DNA from: Streptomyces sp. NBC_01317
GTDB taxonomy: Bacteria; Actinomycetota; Actinomycetes; Streptomycetales; Streptomycetaceae
DNA length: 64,000 nucleotides
Assembly (NCBI RefSeq): GCF_035961655.1
Contig: NZ_CP108393.1
Coordinates: 3,517,501 to 3,581,500 of the forward strand
Direction: 5' to 3'
Each line of letters starts with the position of its first letter. Positions within the stretch are counted from its first letter, which is position 1. The notes under the pieces were generated by a model, which saw only the letters and a program-made list of their open reading frames with translations, was not told where the DNA came from and ran no database searches. Shown piece by piece: positions 17,777-25,985 of the stretch. Made by a program: the position numbers and the translations under genes.

Positions 17777-18436
17777 ATGCCCCTGCCCGAATCCACCGAT
17801 CTCTGGATCGTCCCCCTGGACACGGACCCGGCCCTCCACGAGGCCCGCCTCCCCGAACTCGGCGCGTACGAACGCGAACGCGCCCACCGGCTGGGCCTGC
17901 GGAAACCCGCCGCGCGCCGCCGCTACCTAGCCGCCCACCTCGCCGCCAGGGACATCGTGGCCGGCTACCTGACGTGCGAGCCCGCCGAGCTGACCCACGT
18001 ACGCAACGCCTGGCGCGGCAAGCCCGGTTACGTACTCGGCTGGTGCCCGGGACCCGCCGTCAGCCTCTCCCGCTCGCACGAACTGGCCCTGCTCGCCGTC
18101 CGCGCGCCGGGCGCCGAGGTCGGCGTGGACCTGGAACACGTACGCCCCGGGGTCGACTGGTCCCGGGTCCTCGGCCGGCCGTGCCCCGACCCGAACGACG
18201 GATTCCGCTCCTGGACCCGGCTGGAGGCGGCCGTCAAGGCATCGGGACTCGGCCTCTCGGCGGCCGCGAGGGCACAACTGGATCACCGTTTCTGGCCCGC
18301 GGCGGACCTGGCCCTGCCCCGGCCGTACGACGGATACGCCGCCGCGGTCGCGACGGACCGCGCCGGACGGAACAACCCCGTCCGGATACGCCTCCATTCG
18401 ACATCAGATTTTCGTCAACTGGTGACACTGCCTTAA
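17777..18436 (+). CDS. Sfp-type 4'-phosphopantetheinyl transferase
   Basis: A 219-residue transferase that converts apo-carrier proteins to holo form using CoA. Motifs: GVDLE with Asp118 and Glu120, and the WTRLEAAVKASG signature with Trp146, Glu150 and Lys154 (W/FxxKEAxxK family, here with Arg for the first Lys). The upstream landmarks LAAHLAARDIV and WRGKPGY are also present. It is encoded just after the MFS gene on the same strand, and the discrete ACP six genes upstream is the obvious partner. The last 20 residues are unrelated to the family core. Confidence 0.93.
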   Translation: MPLPESTDLWIVPLDTDPALHEARLPELGAYERERAHRLGLRKPAARRRYLAAHLAARDIVAGYLTCEPAELTHVRNAWRGKPGYVLGWCPGPAVSLSRSHELALLAVRAPGAEVGVDLEHVRPGVDWSRVLGRPCPDPNDGFRSWTRLEAAVKASGLGLSAAARAQLDHRFWPAADLALPRPYDGYAAAVATDRAGRNNPVRIRLHSTSDFRQLVTLP

Positions 18437-18561
18437 CAGCGCCCGAACGGCCTGCGGAACGCCCTGACCTGCCGTATCAACGGGTAATGAAGAAGTAAGG
18501 ACTGACGTCGGGCCGCACATCGTCGTGAGGTACGACATCGAGTGCGGAAATCCGTTTCCCC

Positions 18562-18567
18562 TAGACT
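18562..18567 (+). promoter_or_regulatory. Candidate -10 element for the two-component operon
   Basis: TAGACT fits the actinobacterial TANNNT -10 consensus and lies in a relatively AT-containing patch 80 nt ahead of the histidine-kinase start. The -35 side is weak. Confidence 0.4.
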
Positions 18568-18639
18568 CCCCCTGCACGATGTGTCAGGTCGGGCGGCTCA
18601 CCGGAGAGCCGCCGAAGCTGGACCAGTGACCTAGGGGGA

Positions 18640-18656
18640 CTTCAGCAGTGCTGAAG
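18640..18656 (+). promoter_or_regulatory. Perfect palindrome centred on the histidine-kinase start codon
   Basis: CTTCAGCA (18640-18647) and TGCTGAAG (18649-18656) are perfect inverted repeats around the G of the GTG start codon at 18648. In RNA this could fold over the start codon just downstream of the AGGGGG ribosome-binding site. In DNA it could be an operator for the response regulator. Either role is inference. Confidence 0.5.
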
Positions 18657-19808
18657 ATACAAACGCAGATCGAGGAGACCGATCCTTCCGTAGCTTCCGC
18701 GCGCCTGCTCGCCGACCGGCTCGCGCTCGGCAGCGATGAAATCATCTGCCAATTCAGGCAATCCCTCGAAGGCGTGTCCAGCCCGCTGATCTCCACCACG
18801 GAGCTGTGGGGAGAAGCGCGGGAACACGCCAGACTTGTCATCCAGGAGTGCGCGGAGGCGCTGCGGGAGAGCGAGCAGCCCTCCGCCGCCAACGCCGCGC
18901 TCGGCCTCTCCGTCGGCCTGAGCACGCGCGGACCGCTCCAGTCGGTCCACCCGGCCGACACCCTGCGGTCGTCGGGACTGCTCTTCCAGATCTGCCTCCA
19001 GTACCTGGTGACGGCGGCGGCCGGCCTGCCGCCCGAGCAGTCCTCCGCCTGCCTGGGGCGCGCGGTGGCGGCGCTCAACCACAGCCTGGCCACCTGCTTA
19101 CAGGTCTCGGCGGCCGGCTACGACGCGTACCTCCTCAAGAAGGTGGAGGAGAGCGCCACGGGCCACCGCCAACGGCTCGCCCGCGACCTGCACGACCGGC
19201 TGGGCCAGAGCCTGGCCCTGGCCTACCGCTGCCTGGACCTGCACGACCAGGCCATGGCCGAGGGGTACGGGCCCGCGACCCGCGACCGCCATCTCGGCCG
19301 GGTCCGGGGGGCGTTGGACGAGGCGACCGGCTACACACGGGGGCTCATCTCCGACCTGCGGACGCGCCCCGGCGTGACCGGTCTCGCCGAAGCGCTCCTG
19401 GAGTACGCCGAGGCGCACCAGGCGCCCGGCGTCCGGGTGCACATCGAGGTGAACGGCGACGAGTCGTGGGTCCCGGCGGGGCACGCCGAGGAGTTGTTCC
19501 TGGTGCTGCGGGAGTTCCTGCGCAACTCCCTGACGCACGCGGCCCCCAGCACGGTGGCGCTGGAGGTCGACGTGGCCCCGCACCGCGTGGACTGTTTCGC
19601 GCACGACGACGGGACCGGCTTCGACCAGACGGCGCCGCCGGCGCGCGACGGGCGGTCGGGGACGGGCCTGCTGTCGATGCGGGAGCGGGTCCAGGCACTG
19701 GGCGGGACGCTGCATCTGACGAGCGCGCCGGGGGTGGGCACGGGGATGCGGCTGTCCCTGCTGCTGCCGGAGCCGGATCCCGCCACCGCGCCGGACGTCC
19801 GCGGATGA
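18648..19808 (+). CDS. Soluble NarL-class sensor histidine kinase (HisKA_3)
   Basis: 386 residues with no membrane segment. An all-helical N-terminal region (1-160) of unknown sensing function precedes the HisKA_3 dimerisation domain, with phospho-acceptor His182 in RLARDLHDRLGQSL. The HATPase_c domain follows: N-box EFLRNSLTHAAP, G1 DDGTGFD, G2 GTGLLSMRERVQALGG, and a closing GVGTGMRLSL. A cytoplasmic signal or protein partner is implied. The GTG start has AGGGGG about ten nucleotides upstream and sits inside a perfect palindrome. It overlaps the response-regulator gene by 4 nt. It closes the rightward side of the putative cluster and may regulate it. Confidence 0.93.
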   Translation: MLKIQTQIEETDPSVASARLLADRLALGSDEIICQFRQSLEGVSSPLISTTELWGEAREHARLVIQECAEALRESEQPSAANAALGLSVGLSTRGPLQSVHPADTLRSSGLLFQICLQYLVTAAAGLPPEQSSACLGRAVAALNHSLATCLQVSAAGYDAYLLKKVEESATGHRQRLARDLHDRLGQSLALAYRCLDLHDQAMAEGYGPATRDRHLGRVRGALDEATGYTRGLISDLRTRPGVTGLAEALLEYAEAHQAPGVRVHIEVNGDESWVPAGHAEELFLVLREFLRNSLTHAAPSTVALEVDVAPHRVDCFAHDDGTGFDQTAPPARDGRSGTGLLSMRERVQALGGTLHLTSAPGVGTGMRLSLLLPEPDPATAPDVRG

Positions 19809-20482
19809 CCACGTACAGCGTCGTCATCGCGGACGACCACACCCTGCTGAGGGACGCGCTGGCCGAACTGATCCGCGGTGTGGGCGGCTTCGACGTGGCG
19901 GCGGCGGTCGGCGACGCGCCGGGCGCCGTCGCCATGGCGGCCGAACACCGCCCGGACGTCCTGCTGATGGACATCGAGATGCCGGGGAACGAGGATCCGG
20001 GGCGTACGGTACGGGCGGTCCAGGCCGCCTCGCCCGACACCAAGATCATGGTGCTGACCATGCACGACGATCCCCGGCTGCTCCAGAGCCTGCTCCCCCT
20101 CGGCATCCGCGGCTACCTGCACAAGACGGCCACGCACCACTCGCTGGTCGCGGCCCTGCGGGACGCGTGCAGCCAGGACGGTCTGACCGTCTCGCTGCCG
20201 CCCCGGCCCAAGTCGGAACCGCAGCCGGCGCCAGAGCCCGCCCACCACACGCTCAGCCCGCGTGAGGTGGAGGTCGTCACGCTGGTGGCGGCGGGGCTCA
20301 GCAACCGGGGGGCCGCCACCCAACTCGGGCTCACCGAGGGCACGATCAAGCGCCATCTGCGGAACATCTTCGCGAAGCTGGGAGCGGTCTCCCGGGTGGA
20401 CGCGGTCAACAAGGCCGTCGTCGCCGGGCTGATCCCCCCGCCGTCGGCCGCCCCCCGGCGGCTGCGCCCGCCGCTCGGCTGA
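19805..20482 (+). CDS. NarL/FixJ family response regulator
   Basis: A 225-residue regulator. The receiver domain has acidic residues ADD (9-11), phospho-acceptor Asp56 in LLMDIEMPG, Thr/Ser in VLTMHDD and Lys in YLHKTA. A Pro/Lys linker leads to a LuxR-type helix-turn-helix (about 147-205: LSPREVEVVTLVAAGLSN, then TIKRHLRNIFAKLGA). A conserved Arg/Pro-rich tail follows. It is translationally coupled to the histidine kinase (ATGA). Targets are unknown; the palindrome over the kinase start and the divergent cluster promoter are candidates. Confidence 0.95.
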   Translation: MTTYSVVIADDHTLLRDALAELIRGVGGFDVAAAVGDAPGAVAMAAEHRPDVLLMDIEMPGNEDPGRTVRAVQAASPDTKIMVLTMHDDPRLLQSLLPLGIRGYLHKTATHHSLVAALRDACSQDGLTVSLPPRPKSEPQPAPEPAHHTLSPREVEVVTLVAAGLSNRGAATQLGLTEGTIKRHLRNIFAKLGAVSRVDAVNKAVVAGLIPPPSAAPRRLRPPLG

Positions 20483-20491
20483 CGTACGCGG

Positions 20492-20535
20492 GGTCCGAGG
20501 GGGCCACCGGGCCCGGTGGGCCGCCCCCTCGGACC
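20492..20535. terminator. Bidirectional terminator between the response-regulator and AsnC genes
   Basis: GGTCCGAGGGGGC (20492-20504) pairs perfectly with GCCCCCTCGGACC (20523-20535), with a further CACCGGGCCCGGTG palindrome in the loop. It lies between convergent genes ending at 20482 (plus) and 20541 (minus). Confidence 0.85.
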
Positions 20536-20540
20536 ATCCG

Positions 20541-20996
20541 TCAGTCCTCCTCGGGCAGTTCTCCCACCCGGTTCTCCCACTTGGTCGACAGCACGATCGT
20601 CGTACGGGTCCGGGAGACGCCCTTCGTCCCGCTCAGCCGGCGGATCGTCCGCTCCAGGCCGTCCACGTCACTCGCCCGTACCTTGAGCATGTACGAGTCG
20701 TCCCCCGCGATGAACCAGCAGTCCTCGATCTCCTGGAGATCGCGCATCCTCCGGGCCACGTCCTCGTGGTCGGCGGCGTCCGAGAGCGAGATCCCGATCA
20801 GCGCGATGACCCCGAGGCCCAGCGAGGCCGAGTCGACCGTGGCGCGGTACCCGGTGATGACACCCGCCGCTTCGAGCCGGTTGATGCGGTCGGTGACACT
20901 GGGTCCCGACAGTCCGACGAGGCGCCCTAGCTCGGCGTACGAGGCCCGCCCGTTCTCCCTGAGGGCCTGGATGAGCTGCCTGTCCACGGCGTCCAT
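20541..20996 (-). CDS. Lrp/AsnC family transcriptional regulator
   Basis: A 151-residue regulator. The N-terminal winged helix-turn-helix (about 1-60) reads MDAVDRQLIQALRENGR, then ELGRLVGLSGPSVTDRINRL. A C-terminal RAM ligand-binding domain follows, with the GDDSYMLKVRASD segment. The start at 20996 was preferred because GGAAGG lies ten nucleotides upstream; an ATG at 21014 would add six residues but has no Shine-Dalgarno. It lies next to the UbiX-type gene on the same strand. In S. coelicolor, as I recall, an AsnC gene also sits between mqnE and the late menaquinone genes, suggesting a conserved local role. Confidence 0.92.
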   Translation of the reverse strand: MDAVDRQLIQALRENGRASYAELGRLVGLSGPSVTDRINRLEAAGVITGYRATVDSASLGLGVIALIGISLSDAADHEDVARRMRDLQEIEDCWFIAGDDSYMLKVRASDVDGLERTIRRLSGTKGVSRTRTTIVLSTKWENRVGELPEED

Positions 20997-21124
20997 ATGC
21001 CTGAAGCCTTCCATTGTTCAACGAGCTCACAAGGTACGTATAGAATCTAAGGCATAGAAGGCTCGATTCCTACGAATCCGCCACACTTTCGGCGTTTTAC
21101 CTTCACTCGGAGTCGGCGGTCGGC

Positions 21125-21838
21125 TCAGGTGCCGCCCTGCGCACCGCCGAGTTCACCCTCCCAGCGGCGGTACAGCCGATGCGGCACCCCCGCCGCGTCG
21201 AGCACCCGCCCCGCGACGAAGTCCACCAGGTCCTGGATGTGCCGCGCGCCCGCGTAGAACGCCGGGGACGCCGGCAGGACCACCGCGCCCGCCTCGTCCA
21301 GCGCCACCAGATGCCGGAGCGTCTGCCCGCCGAGCGGTGTCTCCCGTACGGCGACCACCAGCGGGCGCCGCTCCTTGAGCGTCACACTCGCGGCCCGCTG
21401 GAGCAGGTCCTTCGACAGGCCGAGCGCCACCCCGGCCACGGACGCCGTGGACGCGGGCACGATGAGCATGCCCTTGGCGGGGTACGACCCCGAGGACGGC
21501 CCCGCGGCCAGATCGCCGGCGGGCCAGTGGCGTACATCCGCCACGTACTCCGCCACGCTCTTCGCGAAGGTGTCTGGACCGCCGTCCGCGCCGCGCGCCA
21601 GCCAGTCGGCGAGATCGCTCTCCCAGTGCGCGTCCCGGAACGCGATCCCCGTCTCGTCCAGCAGCGTCAGCCGGGACGCCCTGCTGACGACCAGGTCCAC
21701 ACTCTCGCCCGCGTCCAGCAGCCCGCGCAGCACGGCAGCGGCGTACGGCGTCCCCGACGCGCCGGAGACCCCGACGATCCAGGGGCGCCGGAGCTCCGGT
21801 CGCGGGCTGCGGGAGTCTGGGTACGGTCCGGGCTTCAC
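21125..21838 (-). CDS. mqnM: UbiX-type flavin prenyltransferase (late menaquinone pathway)
   Basis: Makes prenylated FMN, the cofactor of UbiD-type decarboxylases. The body starts PWIVGVSGASGTPYAAAVLRGLL, the UbiX GASG motif. MLIVPASTASVAGVALGLSKDLLQRAASVTLKERRPL and VVAVRETPL are the FMN and prenyl-phosphate site landmarks, and VVLPASPAFY follows. An insert around residues 70-110 is somewhat longer than in short UbiX proteins. The GTG at 21838 gives 237 residues and begins close to the conserved region; an upstream ATG at 21859 adds seven. It serves the UbiD-type decarboxylase encoded about 1.6 kb further on the same strand. Confidence 0.9.
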   Translation of the reverse strand: MKPGPYPDSRSPRPELRRPWIVGVSGASGTPYAAAVLRGLLDAGESVDLVVSRASRLTLLDETGIAFRDAHWESDLADWLARGADGGPDTFAKSVAEYVADVRHWPAGDLAAGPSSGSYPAKGMLIVPASTASVAGVALGLSKDLLQRAASVTLKERRPLVVAVRETPLGGQTLRHLVALDEAGAVVLPASPAFYAGARHIQDLVDFVAGRVLDAAGVPHRLYRRWEGELGGAQGGT

Positions 21839-21921
21839 GGATCCGAGCCTATCCGGCACTCTGGTGACGGAACCGACGGCGGTGCCCCGTACGTTCCCCT
21901 GGGGCCGGGACGGGAACTGGG

Positions 21922-22557
21922 ATGGGGGCCGGGATGACGTATCCGAGGACCGAGGGCACGACGCCGAGCCGCACCGACCGGGTGAAGGCCGCCGGCGGCG
22001 TGATGATCCTCTGGGTGGCGCTGCTCTGGGTGCTCGAAGTGGTGGACACCGCGTCGGGCGGCGCGCTGGACACGTACGGGCTGAGCCCGCGCAGCTTCGG
22101 CGAGCTGCGCGACGTCGTCCCGATGGCCTTCCTGCACCACGGCTTCGAACATCTCGCGTCCAACACCGTGCCGCTGCTGGTGCTGGGCTTCCTCGCGGCG
22201 CTCGGCGGGATACGCCGCTTCGCCGCCGTGGTCCTGACGATCATGGTGGTGGGTGGCCTCGGCGTGTGGCTGACCGCCGCCGACCACTCGAACACGGTCG
22301 GGGCGTCGGGCGTGGTCTTCGGCCTGCTCGGCTATCTGCTGGTGCGCGGGTTTGTGAACCGGAGCGCGGTGGACCTGGTGGTCGGCCTGGTGGTGCTGGC
22401 GGTCTACGGCTCGGTGCTGTGGGGCGTCCTGCCGACCGACCCGTCCATCAGCTGGCAGGGCCACCTGTTCGGGCTGACAGGCGGAGTCCTGGCGGCGTTC
22501 CTCTACCGGAGGAAGCAGCCTGTACGGGCACGGGCGGCGGTCCCGCTCATACCGTGA
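21922..22557 (+). CDS. Rhomboid family intramembrane serine protease
   Basis: A 211-residue, six-TM rhomboid-like protein. Family motifs: the first-loop HHGFEHLASNTVPLLVLG, the catalytic serine in GASGVVFGLLGYLL, and the catalytic histidine in WQGHLFGLTGGVLAAF. The WR motif of the L1 loop is not obvious. It should cleave TM substrates in the plasma membrane. It is encoded on the plus strand inside the minus-strand late menaquinone block, and its last 11 nt overlap the end of the convergent UbiA-type gene. Confidence 0.93.
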   Translation: MGAGMTYPRTEGTTPSRTDRVKAAGGVMILWVALLWVLEVVDTASGGALDTYGLSPRSFGELRDVVPMAFLHHGFEHLASNTVPLLVLGFLAALGGIRRFAAVVLTIMVVGGLGVWLTAADHSNTVGASGVVFGLLGYLLVRGFVNRSAVDLVVGLVVLAVYGSVLWGVLPTDPSISWQGHLFGLTGGVLAAFLYRRKQPVRARAAVPLIP

Positions 22558-23464
22558 GGCCGCGCACCAACAGGTCGAGCAGGGCGAAGAAGAACAGGCT
22601 TATGCCCACAAAACCGTTGACCTGGAAAAACGCGCGGTTGAGGCGCGACAGGTCGTGCGGCTTCACGATCGTGTGCTCGTAGAGGAACGCGCCCGCGACG
22701 ATCACGAGCCCGGTCCAGAAGAACCCGCCCGCGTCGGTGGCCAGCGCGTACCAGACCAGGAGCCCCATCGTCACGACGTGCGCGCCGCGCGCGCCGTACA
22801 GCGCCGCCGGGATGCCGAAGCGGGCCGGCACGGACAGCACGCCGTGCGCGCGGTCCGCCTGGACGTCCTGGCACGCGAAGATCAGGTCGAAGCCCCCGAT
22901 CCAGATGCCGACGGCCAGCCCCAGGATCACCGCGTCCCACGACCACGCGCCGGTGATCGCGATCCACGCGCCGATCGGGCCCATCGCCTGGGCGATGCCG
23001 AGGATCGCGTGCGGGAAGTTCGTGAACCTCTTCCCGTACGGATAGAGCACCATCGGGACGACCGCGACGGGAGCGAGCGCCAGGCACAGCGGCCCCAGCA
23101 GCGCCGCCGCGCCCAGGAAGAAGAAGAGGGCGACGAGCGCCCCGGTCCAGGCGGACCGTACGGACACCGCGCCCGTGACCAGTTCACGGCCGGCGGTCCT
23201 GGGATTACGGGCGTCGATCTCGCGGTCGATGATCCGGTTGCACGCCATGGCGAACGTCCGCAGCCCGACCATGGCGACCGTCACCAGCAGCAGCCGCAGC
23301 CAGTGGATGTTGCCGTCGAGCTGGGTCATCGCCGTCAGCGCGGCGATGTACGCGAAGGGCAGGGCGAAGACCGAGTGTTCGATCATCACCAGCCGCAGAA
23401 ACGCCCGTGTCCGGCTGTTGGGCTGCGCGGGCTCCGGCCCGAGGACTCCTTGGACAGCGCTCAT
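22547..23464 (-). CDS. mqnP: UbiA-type aromatic prenyltransferase MqnP
   Basis: A 305-residue, about nine-TM prenyltransferase that attaches the polyprenyl chain to the futalosine-derived naphthoate. The two Asp-rich motifs are NRIIDREIDARNPRT (near residue 88) and DVQADRAHG (near 200), flanked by PYGKRFTNFPHAILG. The ATG overlaps the UbiD-type stop (ATGA at 23461-23464), so translation is coupled. Only UbiD and UbiA are in one coupled unit; the UbiX-type gene lies beyond the convergent rhomboid gene. Confidence 0.94.
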   Translation of the reverse strand: MSAVQGVLGPEPAQPNSRTRAFLRLVMIEHSVFALPFAYIAALTAMTQLDGNIHWLRLLLVTVAMVGLRTFAMACNRIIDREIDARNPRTAGRELVTGAVSVRSAWTGALVALFFFLGAAALLGPLCLALAPVAVVPMVLYPYGKRFTNFPHAILGIAQAMGPIGAWIAITGAWSWDAVILGLAVGIWIGGFDLIFACQDVQADRAHGVLSVPARFGIPAALYGARGAHVVTMGLLVWYALATDAGGFFWTGLVIVAGAFLYEHTIVKPHDLSRLNRAFFQVNGFVGISLFFFALLDLLVRGLTV

Positions 23465-24915
23465 GAGAGGCCGTACTCCCTCCACCGGCGGTCGACCTTC
23501 GCCGCCGTCTCCGGGTCGGACTCGACCATCTCCGGCCAGCCCCCGTCCCGTGTGTACCCCTCCTCGGGGAGCTTCCGCGTCGCGTCGATCCCGGCCTTGC
23601 CGCCCCAGAACTGCTGGTACGAGGAGTGGTCGAGGTGATCGACCGGTCCCTCCACGACGGTCAGGTCGCGCGCGTAGTCGGTGTTGCCGAGCGCCCGCCA
23701 GGACACCTCGTGGAGATTGTGGACGTCGCAGTCCGCGTCCACGACGACGATCAGTTTGGTCAGCGACATCATGTGCGCGCCCCAGATCGCGTGCATGACC
23801 TTCTGCGCGTGCTTCGGGTACTTCTTGTCGATCGAGACGATCGCGCAGTTGTGGAAGCCGCCGGACTCGGGCAGGTGGTAGTCCACGATGTCCGGCACGA
23901 TGATCTTCAGCAGCGGCAGGAAGAACCGCTCGGTCGCCCGCCCCAGCGGCCCGTCCTCGGTAGGAGGCCGGCCGACCACGATCGACTGGAGCAGTGGGCG
24001 CTTGCGCGTCGTCACACAGTCGATGGTCAGCGCCGGGAAGGGCTCCTGCGGCGTGTAGAAGCCGGTGTGGTCGCCGAACGGGCCCTCCGGCAGGGTCTTC
24101 CCGGGCTCCAGCCACCCCTCGATGACCACCTCGGCCTGGGCCGGGACCTGGAGCGGCACGGTCTTGCAGTCGACCATCTCGATCCGCCGGCCCTGGACGA
24201 AGCCCGCGAACAGGTATTCGTCGATGTCGCCGGGCAGCGGCGCGGTGGAGGCGTACGTCACGGCGGGCGGACAACCGAACGCGACGGCCACCGGCAGCCG
24301 TTCGCCGCGCTTGGCGGCGACCTGGTAGTGGTTGCGGCTGTCCTTGTGGATCTGCCAGTGCATCCCGATGGTGCGGCGGTCGTGGCGCTGGAGGCGGTAG
24401 AGCCCCAGGTTGCGGACGCCGGTCTCGGGGTGCTTGGTGTGCGTCAGGCCGAGGTTGAAGAACGAGCCGCCGTCCTCCGGCCAGGTGAACAGCGCGGGCA
24501 GCTGGTCGAGGTCCACGTCGTCACCGGTGAGGACCACTTCCTGGACGGGCGCGTCCTTCACCTTCTTGGGCGGTACGTGGACCATCGTGCCGAGCTTGCC
24601 GAACGCTTCCCGTACGCCGACGAAGCCCTGCGGCAGCTCCGGCTTGAGCAGCCCGCCGATCTTGTCGCTGATCTCGGCGTAGGAGGTGAGGCCGAGCGCC
24701 TTGAGGAGGCGGCGGTCCGTGCCGTACACGTTCATGGCCAGGGGCATCGAGGAGCCCTTGACGTTCTCGAACAACAGGGCGGGGCCACCGGCCTTGTTCA
24801 CGCGGTCGACGATCTCCCCGACCTCCAGGTACGGGTCGACCTCCGCCTTGACACGGGTGAGGTCGCCCTCGCGCTCCAGCGCCCTGAGCAGCGAGCGAAG
24901 ATCGTCATAAGCCAT
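23461..24915 (-). CDS. mqnL: UbiD-type prenylated-FMN decarboxylase MqnL
   Basis: A 484-residue carboxy-lyase that would decarboxylate the prenylated 1,4-dihydroxy-6-naphthoate intermediate with prenylated FMN. UbiD landmarks: an N-terminal [22 protein letters not shown], the FMN region [20 protein letters not shown] (positions near 180-200), and the [15 protein letters not shown] [14 protein letters not shown] near 290. Length is typical. It is the first gene of a coupled pair with the UbiA-type prenyltransferase and depends on the UbiX-type protein encoded nearby. Confidence 0.95.
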   Translation of the reverse strand: MAYDDLRSLLRALEREGDLTRVKAEVDPYLEVGEIVDRVNKAGGPALLFENVKGSSMPLAMNVYGTDRRLLKALGLTSYAEISDKIGGLLKPELPQGFVGVREAFGKLGTMVHVPPKKVKDAPVQEVVLTGDDVDLDQLPALFTWPEDGGSFFNLGLTHTKHPETGVRNLGLYRLQRHDRRTIGMHWQIHKDSRNHYQVAAKRGERLPVAVAFGCPPAVTYASTAPLPGDIDEYLFAGFVQGRRIEMVDCKTVPLQVPAQAEVVIEGWLEPGKTLPEGPFGDHTGFYTPQEPFPALTIDCVTTRKRPLLQSIVVGRPPTEDGPLGRATERFFLPLLKIIVPDIVDYHLPESGGFHNCAIVSIDKKYPKHAQKVMHAIWGAHMMSLTKLIVVVDADCDVHNLHEVSWRALGNTDYARDLTVVEGPVDHLDHSSYQQFWGGKAGIDATRKLPEEGYTRDGGWPEMVESDPETAAKVDRRWREYGLS

Positions 24916-25033
24916 GCCGCCCAGTGTGTCATCCCCGGCTCCGGGACCCGCCGGGGCTTCCCCGTTCTCGCTACTGTGGTCCTGTCACGGAGGCCGCGAT
25001 CCGGTCTCGATCTTCATGCGCAGGGGGTCCGCC

Positions 25034-25462
25034 ATGCTTAGGGTGCTGATGATTCTGGTGCCGCTGGGCCTCAGCGTCTACGCCTTCATCGACTGCCTCA
25101 CGACCGACGAGAAGGACGTCCGCTACCTCCCCAAGCCGGTCTGGGCGATCCTGGTGCTCCTCTTCCCGCTGGTCGGCTCCATCTCCTGGCTGATCGCGGG
25201 CCGGGACCGCCGGGTGACGGGAGCGGCGGGGCGGCGCGGCGGCTGGGTCGCGCCGGACGACAACCCGGAATTCCTCAACTCCCTCAAGGACGAGGCGAAG
25301 CCGTCCGGGGGCCGTCCTGAGACGGGCGGGGACGCCGCGGACGACGCGGAGGCCGCCGCGCACCTGGAGCAGTGGGAGGCCGACCTGCGGCGGCGCGAGG
25401 AGGAGATCGAGCGCCGTGAGAAGGGCGGCGGCGCCACGGAGGACACGCCGCCGAAGGCCTGA
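25034..25462 (+). CDS. PLDc_N-type small membrane protein with charged coil
   Basis: 142 residues. Two N-terminal hydrophobic segments (about 1-16 and 35-56) surround the [39 protein letters not shown] block of the PLDc_N (phospholipase D N-terminal-like) family, a membrane anchor module without a catalytic domain here. The tail is acidic and then basic ([19 protein letters not shown]), probably a short coiled coil. The ATG at 25034 follows AGGGGG. It begins 118 nt after the divergent start of the UbiD-type gene. Function unknown. Confidence 0.85.
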   Translation: MLRVLMILVPLGLSVYAFIDCLTTDEKDVRYLPKPVWAILVLLFPLVGSISWLIAGRDRRVTGAAGRRGGWVAPDDNPEFLNSLKDEAKPSGGRPETGGDAADDAEAAAHLEQWEADLRRREEEIERREKGGGATEDTPPKA

Positions 25463-25514
25463 GACCCGCGCCGGCCTGGGACGCGGGCGGGCCTGGGACA
25501 CGAGCCGCTGCGGG

Positions 25515-25985
25515 ATGCTTGCCGGCATGCTGATGAAGCCGGGACAGGCACAGGAATGGCTGGCGACGGCGGTCGCCGAGGCACGCGCGGGGCTCGCGGA
25601 GGGCGGCATCCCGATCGGCGCCGCGCTCTACGGCGCGGACGGGGCGCTGCTGGGCCGGGGGCACAACCGCCGCGTCCAGGACGGTGATCCGTCCCTGCAC
25701 GCGGAGACGGCCGCTTTCCGCGCGGCGGGGCGGCAGCGCTCGTACCGGGGTACGACGATGGTGACCACGCTCTCGCCGTGCTGGTACTGCTCCGGGCTGG
25801 TCCGGCAGTTCGGGATCTCCCGGGTGGTGATCGGCGAGGCGCGGACCTTCCACGGCGGTCACGACTGGCTGGCGGAGCACGAGGTGGAGATCGTCCTGCT
25901 GGACGATCCGGAGTGCGTCGCGCTGATGCGGGCCTTCGTCACCGACCGTCCCGACCTCTGGAACGAGGACATCGGCCATGACTGA
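25515..25985 (+). CDS. Nucleoside/cytosine deaminase family protein
   Basis: A 156-residue zinc-dependent deaminase of the cytidine-deaminase-like fold. Zinc ligands and catalytic Glu: HAE (His62, Glu64) and PCWYC (Cys89, Cys92). The C-terminal residues DDPECVALMRAFVTDRPDLWNEDIG resemble yeast-type cytosine deaminases rather than TadA. The starts at 25515, 25527 and 25533 are all ATG and none has a clear Shine-Dalgarno. The stop overlaps the 2OG-oxygenase start by 8 nt. Substrate (cytosine, guanine or a modified base) cannot be told. Confidence 0.9.
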   Translation: MLAGMLMKPGQAQEWLATAVAEARAGLAEGGIPIGAALYGADGALLGRGHNRRVQDGDPSLHAETAAFRAAGRQRSYRGTTMVTTLSPCWYCSGLVRQFGISRVVIGEARTFHGGHDWLAEHEVEIVLLDDPECVALMRAFVTDRPDLWNEDIGHD

